Below, piece after piece: positions 11,229 to 28,573 of a stretch of DNA of 64,000 nucleotides. Where the stretch lies: assembly GCA_024529925.1 (NCBI GenBank), contig JAFEUB010000770.1, positions 1,321,501 through 1,385,500 on the forward strand, given 5' to 3'. Made by a program: the position numbers and the translations under genes. The DNA is from Ophthalmolycus amberensis (lineage: Eukaryota > Chordata > Actinopteri > Perciformes > Zoarcidae). The notes beneath the pieces were generated by a model. The model was not told the DNA's origin and did no database searches. It was given only the letters and a program-made list of their open reading frames with translations. Within the stretch, counting starts at the first letter, position 1, and every line of letters begins with the position of its first letter.

Positions 11229-13795
11229 TTAAGAGAGAGGAGAGAAAAAGGCTACTGTCACTACTGCATTTGAGCACAGACTGAATTAAATAAGCAAGTG
11301 AGGGCCTTACACTGTTCATCTCAGGCTTTATTTATGGCAGTTTAAAACAGATTTAGCAACAATGTGCCACCGAGTGAAGATCTTTGGGTGCCAGTAAGAG
11401 GTTGCACTGAAGAGAAATCAAGCATGTTGCCAATTCAATAGCCTTAAAAGCACTCGATAGAAATGCTCTCTCTGTCGGGTATAATAAACTCATATCCGCA
11501 GTGCCTCGGCTGTCCATGGACGAGGACAGGACCTGCTCCTGGTCAATGGACCTGTTGAAACTCAATAAAGGATTAGCACAGTTTATCACCTGATTCTAAA
11601 TTATGTACACTTCCACAGAAGACGCAATGTTGATCTTTAAGGACTGAAACCCAATCAGGATCACTGAACCCCCCTCACATCTGCGTGTCCACAGGTCAGT
11701 GTGGTAGAGGAGGGTTAAGTGGATGAGGGTCGCATGATATATATTTCACCCCTACAATGACTTCAAAATATAGGTTAGCAGTTTTTCTTTTTAATCAAAA
11801 ATACCCAGAAAGCCATCCACCAGAGTGGGTGTGGATCCTATTAAGACTTGAATGGGACTGCTATGTTAAAATGCTGTCCTACTATCTAATAAAATATCTT
11901 CAAAAGCTCAAACTGTTCAGCACATTGGTCGACCTGCTGTACCAGTGATCAAATGTGCAAAGTCCTAAATCCAGCCATGGTTATACCCTTCTCTCATTCT
12001 ACTTATGTCTTGCCGCTCTATACTGTAATTTAAAGACACTTTAAAAGAGAAAATCTTCTGAAAGACTGTAAAATGAATCTTAGAAATACTACCGCTGCTG
12101 GAAGGTAGATGGCAGAAAAAGCATGTGTCTCCTGAGTGAATAATATTCTCCAGCGCTGATAAGTTAATGAATGCAAAAAGAGACGGTACTATTGTGCCTG
12201 AGATTTTTTTTTTTATGCATGAACAAATTCAAACAAAATAGACAACAAAGTTTAAATGACAATTACATTCCTGTTATTTCTCCCTGGGCATCGGAGTTCA
12301 CTTTGCATTGATAACAAAGCTGTTACTAACAAGAGGACTGATGTGCAGCACTGTGACTGAGAGGCAAAGAACATCCTTCACTTAAACTCCTCAGGAGAAC
12401 AAAGCTGATACTTCTTCTTCCCTCAAGAATACATAATATGCTAAATGACTTATTGTAACAATGTTTTTGAGTGCAAAGTAAGACTTAAAGATGTTCCCTG
12501 TAGATATATTAACACTTTAAGCTGTTACTTAACAGTATAATGCAATACTTCAAGACAAGTGAGGAATACATGTATTATATTATGATCTAAATGATCTAAA
12601 TGATGCAAAAAAATAAATAAAATCATGATTTGTGACAAGTACAAAATATAAGCCTTCAGTTGTAAAATATTCTGACCGGTACTGGCCTTGAAAAGTCTGC
12701 ATCAGTTGAATCCCGGATACAGGGAACCGAGGCATGCTGTTGACAGGAAGGGAGAGTGACGCTCAAAGTAAACGTGGAGGTGTGAAGTAAAGACAGCGAC
12801 AGACCAGCACAGAGACAGAGGGGGTAAGAGGGGAAAAACGCAGCATTTCCTTTGTGAAGGTTTTGTCACACTGCATTTGTGTGCGGTGTGTCAAAGGCCT
12901 ATTGTTCCCTGTTAGGTGTGTTTTGTTACCGTTGCCTATTTCAGCATCTCTGCTTCAAAGAGCTGAGCACTCTCCCTCTGTTCTCATAATCCCCCCTCCG
13001 ACTCACCGACCGGACCACGTACACGGCCGCAGTGGGCATTAAGGCCACTTGTGTTTTTCCCAGCAGCCCCAGGCATTGTACACCACCGCCTTTTAAAGAT
13101 TAACAGCAGAGAACATCCCGAAGCATCATGTGACGTCTCCGGACTGTCACTGAAATATCCCTTGAGACATAAAGCCATGAAATAAAATAAACAACTCTGA
13201 AGAAATTATAGGAAAAAAAATATCAAGATTATGAAAAGGAAGTCCCAAAAGCTGCATCTGTCTGAGGTATCTGTTGTTTGCATGGGGGAGTCCCCCTCAC
13301 CTGAACACTGAGTGTATGACGCACAATTCACATCTAATACAACAGTGTAAATATAAACTTCACTGTAGATTGTGTGAAGTCTGTCTCTTCTGAATCACAC
13401 ACGGTAATCCAGGTCTTCAAACTCTCAGTGAGAGAGGTGGTGACAAAGAGACGGATGGATGTCAACATCGTACGGATGACGTGTTGAGCAGAGATTAGAG
13501 GGAAGTCTAGATTGGGACAACTGCAGCCAGCTCAGGTCATCTGATCTGTCACAGAGAGGAAAAAGAGAGAACTTTACATGGATTTACATCATTTCATGCA
13601 CTGATTAGCCCCAGTTTGTTCCTCTCATGTATTGCCATTACATTTGCATTTGAGTCACAGACCTAATTTCTTTGGGTAACTGGGGGCAGCAGAAACACTA
13701 GAGGTCCATAAACATTATAAGATACTTTGCTCCCATTTGTTAGTTTACGTGTAATTAAAACTCTCTACATCTTTGTGATCCCAACCAGTCATCCG
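11229..13795. other. Convergent intergenic region / 3' UTRs
   Basis: No exon recognised. The region receives the 3' ends of the liat1-like gene (+) and the aifm4-like gene (-). AATAAA at 11564-11569 could end the former. A minus-strand AATAAA (TTTATT at 11327-11332) could end the latter, in which case the two transcripts would overlap at their tails. The rest is AT-rich with no clear repeat. Confidence 0.4.
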
Positions 13796-20281
<6,486 letters not shown>

Positions 20282-21097
20282 GTCAGTGATTCAGTTGTAG
20301 CACCACAAAGATATACACAAAACCTCCAGAAACATTCAAAGCTTGTCAGATGCTCCGTTGAGAGAAGTTCTTCAACAGCCCAGGTTGTTTTATGCTCATC
20401 AGCTCAATGATGGGATAAGAGTACATTTCCACGGCTTCCGGTCCATCCCCAATCCTCATCCCTTGATCCTGGGAGACAAAGTGAAAAAGTGGATGTTTCT
20501 GGGGGGTTCGATAAGACGAGCGAAAATCAAACATAAAGTTACTTTTGGGACTCCGGTGAATGAACAGTGATGTCAGTGTTCATGTTCAGCCCCGTTTTTG
20601 TTCCAGAGAAAGGCGATGGTGGTCCTTTGTGTTTCACAACGGCGGTATAGAGAAAGGCTGACGAGGCAGCAGGCGACACTGAATGGACAGGCGACAAAGC
20701 ACAACTTACAAAACCGGATTCAGGCCTACCATCATTCACACATCGTTTCAAGTTTCAAGATTCATCACTGCAAGGCCCAAGGATTTTAAATCAGTCACTT
20801 ATTAAATGCTAGAAACTTGACAGTAGTTCAGTAGGCGAATGGGCTGTGGTGGAAGAAGTAGCCTACTCACATCTTTTTGTTACCGGCCACACTACCAAAA
20901 GGAAAAGTACTCATTATGCAAACTGTTTACTCCATTGTCCCCTTAATATGAACACATATTGCTTTGGGTTGTAGTCTGTACTGGACACCTGTTCCCTATT
21001 GTCATCATTTTGAGATGTGTAAAGCTTATTCTATGCCCGTGAAGCAACAGTTAATGAAAAAATAAAAATACTGTGGGAGCAAATGAACAGTGTAGGG

Positions 21098-21648
21098 CAG
21101 AGGTCTTCAACGGGGGGTCCGCGGAGGTACTGCAGGGGGTCTGTGAAATTTTTGGTTGATTAGAAAAAGAATTTAATTTTCTTTTTCTCTAAACATGAAT
21201 GTGACCATTATTTTAATAGTTCAGTATTGTATGAAAGATAACAGGTATGTTTATGCATGGCAGTGGCACTAACAGGCTATCGCTCATTTTAGTTTCCACA
21301 TTTATGTTTAAAATAAAAACATCAGTTTGAATAGCTTGTGTGCATGATTATCATGCAATTAACAGACAATGTTGCTATTGGCATTGGTATCAGCTGACAA
21401 GGTTTATAAATGTCAGTGGCACGACCGCCCTACTCACTGTACCTTGCACATGTTTAAATGAAAACATGAATATATAAACCTGTGTATTATTTGAATAGCT
21501 TAGTATTGAATGCACAATAAAGAGGTATACACGGTACTCGGCTCATTTAATATAAAACACAATTTTATACAATATATAGTCGGGGGTTCCTGCTCCATCT
21601 CTCTATCAGTTTGGGGGTCCTTGGCCTGAAAAACGTTGAAGACCCCTG
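21098..21648. mobile_element. Nonautonomous hAT-like element (MITE)
   Basis: The 551-base element is bounded by inverted repeats that match at 14 of 15 positions: CAGAGGTCTTCAACG on the left and, reverse-complemented, CAGGGGTCTTCAACG on the right. Next to the termini are GGGGGGTCC-type G runs on both sides. CAG-starting termini of this kind are typical of hAT transposons, and this phrase is very common in fish genomes. It encodes no transposase. The 8-base flanks (GTGTAGGG and CTCTAAAC) no longer form a clear target duplication, so the insertion is old. Confidence 0.8.
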
Positions 21649-22027
21649 CTCTAAACCATTAGAAAGTGCTTCCACAGTAGGGGTTTTAGTGTATGTATTT
21701 ATTTTTTTAAGATGTGTGTTTGATTTGGGTGGCTACGAGAGAAAAACTACAAAAGACAACTCTGTGCATTGTATCATATAATCATATTCTCCATTATCAC
21801 GCGATATAATTTGACACAGACAGAAAAAATAAGTTACGATACAAAGAAGAAGGATAAATACAGTGAACAACAAAACATAATCATATACTATACTATATAC
21901 TACTATATATCAATACTTCACAGTAGAAGTATTGGAATCTAAAAGTGACCTCAGAAACTCTTTTCATTCATTTTAACGTGTGGTTTCTTTAGTGAGAGTG
22001 AATTGAGTTTTGCTGCATGTTTCTGCT

Positions 22028-22054
22028 TGTGTGTGTGTGTGTGTGTGTGTGTGT
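22028..22054. repeat. (GT)n microsatellite
   Basis: Short GT dinucleotide tract downstream of the minus-strand fbxo40 stop codon. Confidence 0.9.
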
Positions 22055-22198
22055 TAACCTCTGATTCTTCTCTCAGGTGCTCTCCTGCTTCAGCTTCTCT
22101 GTGTGTTTCCAAAAAGTTATATTCAGTGTCTACATTTTTAAATGAGGCATCATGCAACTAACCACATGCTTTATAATAACAGATTAAAGCAGCATACA

Positions 22199-25100
22199 CT
22201 ACATCATGATCCTCTTCTGCTGGAACAATTGGGTAAGAGTGGGACCATCACAGCTTGTCTTAGTTTGGACCTCGTCTTCTCTGACGTGAGGCAGGTGAAC
22301 CTTCTCTGTCCTGGGCTCTCTCTCATAGCAGGGACACACCTTTAGGTGCTCTGACATGGACGGGACGTCTTGGAAGCACCAATCGTCCACGGGAGAGAAC
22401 AAAGTGCTGAACTGCCAAACCTGAAGTCACAGAGAAGAGACAGGCAAGAGAGAGAGATCGGGATATTCAGTCCTATGTTTTCATTTACACTCAATATTCT
22501 CCTAAAATTGTGCTGGAATTGTAATCAATCAAATATTAAATGTTAGTGAAGGCAGTAAAGGACAGTACTCTTTGTAGTGAAGCTGCATGTAGAATATTTA
22601 GCCGTTATACAACTTGAGGTCTCTACAGAGGAATTACTCAGGTTCATTATTAATGTAAAATTACTACAGCAAGTACTATCAGATATATCAAAAGTACAAG
22701 TTAGTGTAAGACACACTGGTTCTTATCTCACCGTCTGCTTCACCCTCCACTTGGCTCCTCCATGCGAGTAGGTCTTCTTCTCCCAGCGGAGGGTGACCAT
22801 CCCTCTCTCCTGCAGCAGAGAGGAGCTCACCTGCCTCATCAGCTGGGACACCAGAGCCAGCTGGGACAGGGACAGACTGTCCAGGAAACTGGCCATGTGG
22901 CACAGCACCTCGTAGGGCAGCGAGCTCAGAGAGTCCTCTGGTCCTCCTCCCCGACCTCCTCTCTTCCTCTGAGTGGTGGAGGAGTCCACTGAGCTCCTGG
23001 ACGGCTGGGAAGCTTCACCCGGAGAAACAGGGCCGGTGGGATGCAGGCTAAAGCAGCCAAGGTCCTCGCTGAAACAAAAGTGGAAACTGTGTTCTTAAAG
23101 GTTCATTCGATTTGTACTGCCCTGCATGACTGTCATTTATCTGCAGGGGAACTTGGTTAACAATAACAGGGAATGAATGATGACGCTAGAAGAATGTGTA
23201 GCCCCTAAAGGTAAGAGATTAAAACTACAAAAATAAATGAAATGTATGTGAATCGGTACGACGCCATAATAATGATGAACTGTTTTATCTTACTTGTAGG
23301 AGACGGTGGCTTCATGAGTGGAGGGCTGAAACCTCGTCTGGCTGTAGGTGCATCCCAGGTAGGCCAAGGGGCATCTCTGCTCGAACCATCCACTCACACT
23401 CATCTGGATGTCACTGTGGATGTTCCTGCATGTGAGAGCGTTTATTATTAGAAAATTAAATATGATTTTGTGCGTTGCTTTGGTTCAACAAAACAATGTA
23501 GCATCAAACCAGAGCACACTATTGACCTGAAGTATTTAATTTGTAGGGTTTGTTTTTGATCTCACTACATCAGAGATGAGGTGGTTCGTGCATCTGGATG
23601 AATCAGATTAGGTCAGTGAATTCCTACAAAATAGATTCAAGTAATAATGATCGAGTCTCTAATATTTAAATAATGTCCTTTTATCTACTGAACCTACTTT
23701 CTATCTTCCAGGATAATCTGGACTGGTATGAGTACAAACAAAATTTCATTTTATATTTGAATTTTTAATCTTACTAAGGTGTAAGATCTGGCTCGCAAAA
23801 GCCCCTCTCCTCCCGGCAAATTAGTGTTCTGGCGGGAGGACATAATGATACGAGACGTATTCTCATTTCTGTCACTTTGGATTTAATCCAATAAAGAAAC
23901 TATCAAAACGTATATGAATTGTACAGTCCCCAGTTAGTGGCAGAGTAAAAACAATATACCGGTAGGTTGACGCCACACATGAATATTATAAGATCGCAAT
24001 GTTATTTTGACCAGCTCTCGGAGTTTCAACCGTTTGGTCAAGTTTAGCATATTCTTACCCTGCTTTTAGTTAGAAGTTGGCTTTTTTTATATGAACAATA
24101 ACTGTACATTCAGAATGTGTGGACCAAGTAGTAGATGTGAAAAAGTTGATCCCTATTTGTTTGGCGCATGTGGCCATATTTTACACAAATCACCTTTTTA
24201 AAACTGTGAAGAAACTAAATATTTTTGGAATTTCTTATTTCCCATGCAGGCAATAATTAGATTTCAAAGGATAATTGGATAAAAAAAAACAAAAAATAAG
24301 AAAACCCACTTATAATGTTTGCCATACTCTCTGCGCTGGAAGGTGTGTCCACAGACGAAGGTGAAGGCAGAGCTGGCCTTGTGGTGCCGACTGGTGACGC
24401 TTTCCACCTGCAGCTGTAGGTGCAGCTCCAGCGGTTTGGCAGCGGCCAGGTCAGCCAGCGATGTTTCTCTCCGGAAAGGAGCAGACAAGAAGTTGTAGGT
24501 CTGTGTGCCTTCATCTTGTAACAGAGCGTCCGTGCATACGCTCTCTGCAATGAGGTGACCTCTTTGCTCCTTCTCCAGGGAGCACAGCAGAGAGGCCTGA
24601 GAGGCACATCGAAAACATTATGTGAGAATATATTTAGTTTATCTGTGGTCATTAGGATTTATGAAGAGTTAAACATTATGCCACTGAATACCACTGAGCA
24701 AGTAATTTAATGTGTCATGTGTATACTATTTTTAAATGAATAGTAGTTTTTGTATCTCAACATTGTCACAAACGGTGGTGCACCGGCGTATCAGGCACAT
24801 TTAATCTGACACAACAAGAGCTGTAGCTCACAGAATATCGGCATATTTCCTTTGACTATCTTTAAAATGTCAAAAATAGTAAAGAATATATATATATATA
24901 TTTACAGTATATATTATATCACATCACAATGTCCCAGAGCCCAAAGTGACACTCAAATTACCTGGTTTTTAACCAACAGCCCAAAAGCCTTACTCTTACC
25001 TTACATAATGAATGTATGATAAACAATTTTAATATTCTATTGATTGACAAATTCTTCCAGCACTGAAAATGCTTTTATAGTAAAAAGAAAGTGAGATATT

Positions 25101-27208
25101 CAAATTAATTTTCTCTCTGGCTTGTTGTAGAATATTTCCTTGGCTTGACAGAAGCTCAGGAAATTGCACTTTCCTTAAGCGCCCCAAAATGACCAAAACG
25201 AGGACATTTTAATCAAAAGAGGTGCGATGGATTTAAAAGATTATAAGGAGGATGAATCTCTCTCACCTGAACCTCATCCCACACTGGCATCTCCTCTAGC
25301 GCCACCCCGAGGTCGCTGGTATCCACAGCTCGCTTCTCCCTCTTGTAGAAATTGGGGTTGCGGATGCGGGACTGCCTGGCAGAGAAGCTGGTTGGGGTTT
25401 TAAAGGTACGCACAGTGATAATATTCATCGGCTCCAAGTGTCCGTACACAAATTCCCTTTTCAGTTTTTCAGCGAGACAAGAGGAAGCAATGCATGCACT
25501 GCTCCCCTGTTGGCAGGAGTTTGATGCTGAGGCATCCATACAGGTATCTGATGTATCTTCTTCTGTCAGAGTGGCCAGGCCGTCTCCTCTGCCTCCCTTA
25601 ACTGCCTCTCCAGCTTTCCTGCAGCCACCTTTCTCCATACTGAACATGCTCTCCCAGGCCTTGTAGTTTTCCAACAGATCAGCATTCACTTCTGTGCCCC
25701 AGGCAATAGCCTCTCTCTCTTCCTGGGTTAGCTCCTGCTCACATTCAACATCAACCTCATCTTCATCCTGCTCTTCTTTTTCACCAGATGTGTGCATGTT
25801 CAAAGACTCCCGATCACTGGCATCCTTTGCAGCTGCCTTTTCTGCTGCCTCTTTCCTCTGCTTCTCCTTCCTCCTCTCGTCCCTCCTTTCTTTCTCGCCC
25901 TCATCCACACTCTGGGTCAGCTCTGGGAACAGATTTCTCATCTTCATGGAGTGAAACAGGAGGTCCTGGTCTTTCAGGGCCATGGCCAAGTCCAGACATC
26001 TTCCCTGCTCTCTTTCCCTGAGCAGGTTTTTCAGCAGCTCAGTGTTTGGATAAGAATGGGCGTCGTTGGCCGGCCATCGGTTCCACTCCATGGAGCAACA
26101 GACGACGCTGGCCGGACACATCTGGAGGTGAGCAGCCTGCGAGGAGCGGGGCAGGTGGAGCGGGCAGCCGTACTCGGCGTTGAGGCAGGGCACCCTCACG
26201 TTAGGGCAGAGCAGCAGGTGATCCTCCTCTTTACAATGGTGGAAGAGGGCTCCACAGTGCAGGCGGCAGGGGATGACCGCACAGCACACAGAGACCTCCA
26301 CCTGAGCCCTGCAGCGCCGGCTGTAGCAGGAATCACAGTGGACGTGCTGTCGCACCCTGGAGGCTCGAGAACGCTGACTCTGATTGGATTCAGGGAGGAA
26401 GAAAGGAAAATTATGTAACGGATAAAAAGCATAAAAACAGTCACAAAATCACCTTTAATTTGGGGCTTTTAATCTCTACTGCCCTTTAAAAACATGCCTC
26501 CTCAGAACAGGCTGAATGCTTGGCCTGTGGTGTTGCTGCTTGCAGCTTTCTTGAGTACTGCTAATTGAAACACCTTCACAAACAGCAGTGAAATACACTC
26601 TGGTTCTGCGGCAGACTTTACCATTGAGCAAGATGGGCAACGGCGAAAAAACAGCTATATATTTATATTAAATATTGAATAGTGTCAATATGCTAACTGT
26701 TAATATGCTGCTTTATTAGCTTTAAATATATTTTCAGGCCAGAAAGTAAGTAAATATTAAGTAAGTATAAGTAGATTCCCAATAAGTTGTCAGTTAAACC
26801 AAATAGCAAGTCAGGTCAAGGACACACAGGTGGCCCAGCTTAGCAGCATTATGCTACACAGAGCAATGTTTACTTGTTTATTTAAAGTGTATTAACATTG
26901 AACGTGTCACGTTTCCAAGTTTGAAGAAAGCATTCCCTACATCTGCCAAGTAGATCAGATGAACGGTTTGTGAAATATGTGACGAACAGAGATTCCTTGC
27001 TTCATAATGAAATGGGTCAGCCATTAATAAACTTGTGGCTTTGAATATTTCACGTTGGGTAAACATCTTATAGCTTCGATGGAGAGGCAAAACAGAATAT
27101 ACCGTAAGTGATACCGTCAACTATTGTAAAATAAGATGATTATAGCAACTTAAAGAGAAATAAAAGTGGAAAACTGAATCTTAGAGTTGCAAAATAAAAC
27201 CATACCAT
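22199..27208 (-). CDS. fbxo40: F-box only protein 40, copy A
   Basis: Six coding exons on the minus strand encode 697 residues (human FBXO40, as I recall, 709): 27206-27208 (the ATG alone ends a small exon), 25267-26379, 24310-24596, 23294-23425, 22732-23068, 22199-22420. Residues 16-100 form the Cys/His-rich TRAF-type zinc-binding region ending in CPASVVCCSMEW, identical to the human family signature. A long acidic, charged middle follows, then VDTSDLG, a second Cys/His block, and the F-box at about 558-602 (SLSSLPYEVLCHMASFL). The tail has VWQFSTLFS and MSEHLKVCP. Fbxo40 is a muscle-specific SCF ubiquitin-ligase substrate receptor; in mouse it targets IRS1. It lies divergently from copy B, with about 1.4 kb between the two start codons. 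Zebrafish also carries two copies named fbxo40.1 and fbxo40.2; I cannot say which is which. A 22-base exon holding the ATG is preceded by a TTTGCAG acceptor, so the leader is itself spliced. Confidence 0.92.
24850..25000. repeat. Dispersed repeat fragment in fbxo40 intron
   Basis: The phrases AAAATGTCAAAAATAGTAAAG and CACAATGTCCCAGAGCCCAA match the internal part of the common fish repeat whose ends carry GCTGCAAC and ATCGATTA. They are interrupted by an AT microsatellite. This is a fragment without ends. Confidence 0.5.
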
Positions 27209-28542
27209 GCTTCAGATCCTGCAGGTCCTGCAAACAAAGAAGAAACTATGAATCTCATAGTCTTGCGCGTCATCACACACAAAGTTACCAGCAGGGTCCT
27301 GTGACATTAGAGTCAATGGGAACAGAACTACAGACTTAAGCCCACCGCTCTACGAGAAGGGAAAGCAGAGAAACAGACTCCGTGTACTCCGTCTTGTGCT
27401 TTAAAGACCAAGTGTCTCTGTGTGTGTGTGTGTGTCTGAGCTATGTGTGTGTTTTATAAATAGAGCCGAGCACTGACTGACAAATGTTACACAGGTGGTC
27501 AGAAACATGGTTTGGGTTACCAGCACCCTCAGAGACTTGCATCAGGAGAGAGACCTCTGATTCATATTGTGGTGCTTTGCACAATTGATTTGCAGCTGCA
27601 GAGAGCAAATTTAGTGTTACTTAATATCCAAACAGTGTCCTCGAGTGGAGATTCAATAAAAAGTGTCAGTCATTCCAACAGAAGATAAGCTGATAGCTCT
27701 GTGCTTGATGCAGGTGCACATTCATTCGGCCCAGGAATGAATAGATAGAAGTTTAGTGGCCGTGATTGAGTCCGCTGCAGAAACTGAAGGAGGGAGGGAG
27801 GAGGGGGTGTTCTCCTGCTGAACTTGCTTGGTGTTTCTTGGCTAATTTTAACCTGGCAGTACAAACAGCACAGAGACCAAAAGCAACGTTATAGAACGAG
27901 GAGGAAGCAACACGTCCTTGGTAAGAGCTTTGACTGGATACGGTTTGATCCCGTTGTGAATGTGTTAAAATACTTCGATGATGTTTATTTTTGTTATTTT
28001 TAGTTGCAGTGAAACTTCTTAGACCAGTAACACAACTGAAGTAAAGTTGCTTCAAATGCTCGTCTGTGCTTCAGGACACACACACCTGAACAATATGTAG
28101 GCCTCTAGTTTACCTTCAGCTCCTCATTTAGCAAGAACATGGTATAAATACATTTAAATGCAGTTTTGTAAGGGTGCTTTTGGAGCCAAGCTGAAGAACA
28201 GACGTTGATGCTTACCATTACTGTTTGTTGTGAGGCGTATCGGATCATAAGATACATGATATACGAAACAAACAACATTAATGCTGCCTAAAACTCTTGA
28301 GAATAATAATATCATTTTACTATGTCAGGCCTCTAAAAATAATTCATAGTAAACCAGAAGGAAATAATCACTCTTTCGATCTCTTTGTTTGACCTGGTCA
28401 TAATAATCTGCCATGTGTGACTCGTGATGATGGATCCCAATCCAAAAAGATCGAGTAACACTATGCTATCCACTATTTGGGGTATTTAACATTACATGGT
28501 TTAAGTGTGAATCTGTGTGTCATTTCTGTGTTTTACTTGCAG
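27209..28542. promoter_or_regulatory. Shared divergent upstream region of the two fbxo40 genes
   Basis: This stretch separates the two head-to-head fbxo40 genes and must contain both promoters. At 27452-27463 TTTTATAAATAG reads on the minus strand as a TATA box (TATAAAA), and on the + strand 27454-27463 (TTATAAATAG) fits the MEF2 consensus YTAWWWWTAR. An E-box CAGCTG of the MyoD type is at 27593-27598 and CAGGTG is near 27492. For copy A, a leader exon from about 27430 to 27289 spliced over a 61-base intron to 27227 is plausible (donor CTG/GTAACT). For copy B, a leader exon starts at 28543 after TTGCAG. Muscle-type sites fit the known expression of the family, but short sites occur by chance. 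Confidence 0.45.
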
Positions 28543-28573
28543 GATTACAAAAACCTTTGCTTCAGTGTCCTCT

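Larger units (their letters stand above)
20282..22198. other. Intergenic: aifm4 leader and fbxo40 3' side
   Basis: The 20282-20760 part presumably holds the aifm4 promoter and 5' UTR; it has scattered CpG but no motif that fixes a start site. The rest contains a nonautonomous hAT-type element (21098-21648), AT-rich DNA with TATA-like runs (21880-21910) and a (GT)n tract at 22028-22054. No coding exon is seen. Confidence 0.5.

Noticed and set aside
25792..26418. A 208-codon + strand open frame
   Set aside because: It is the antisense shadow of the fbxo40 copy A zinc-finger exon; the mirrored frame also appears opposite copy B at 28706-29095.
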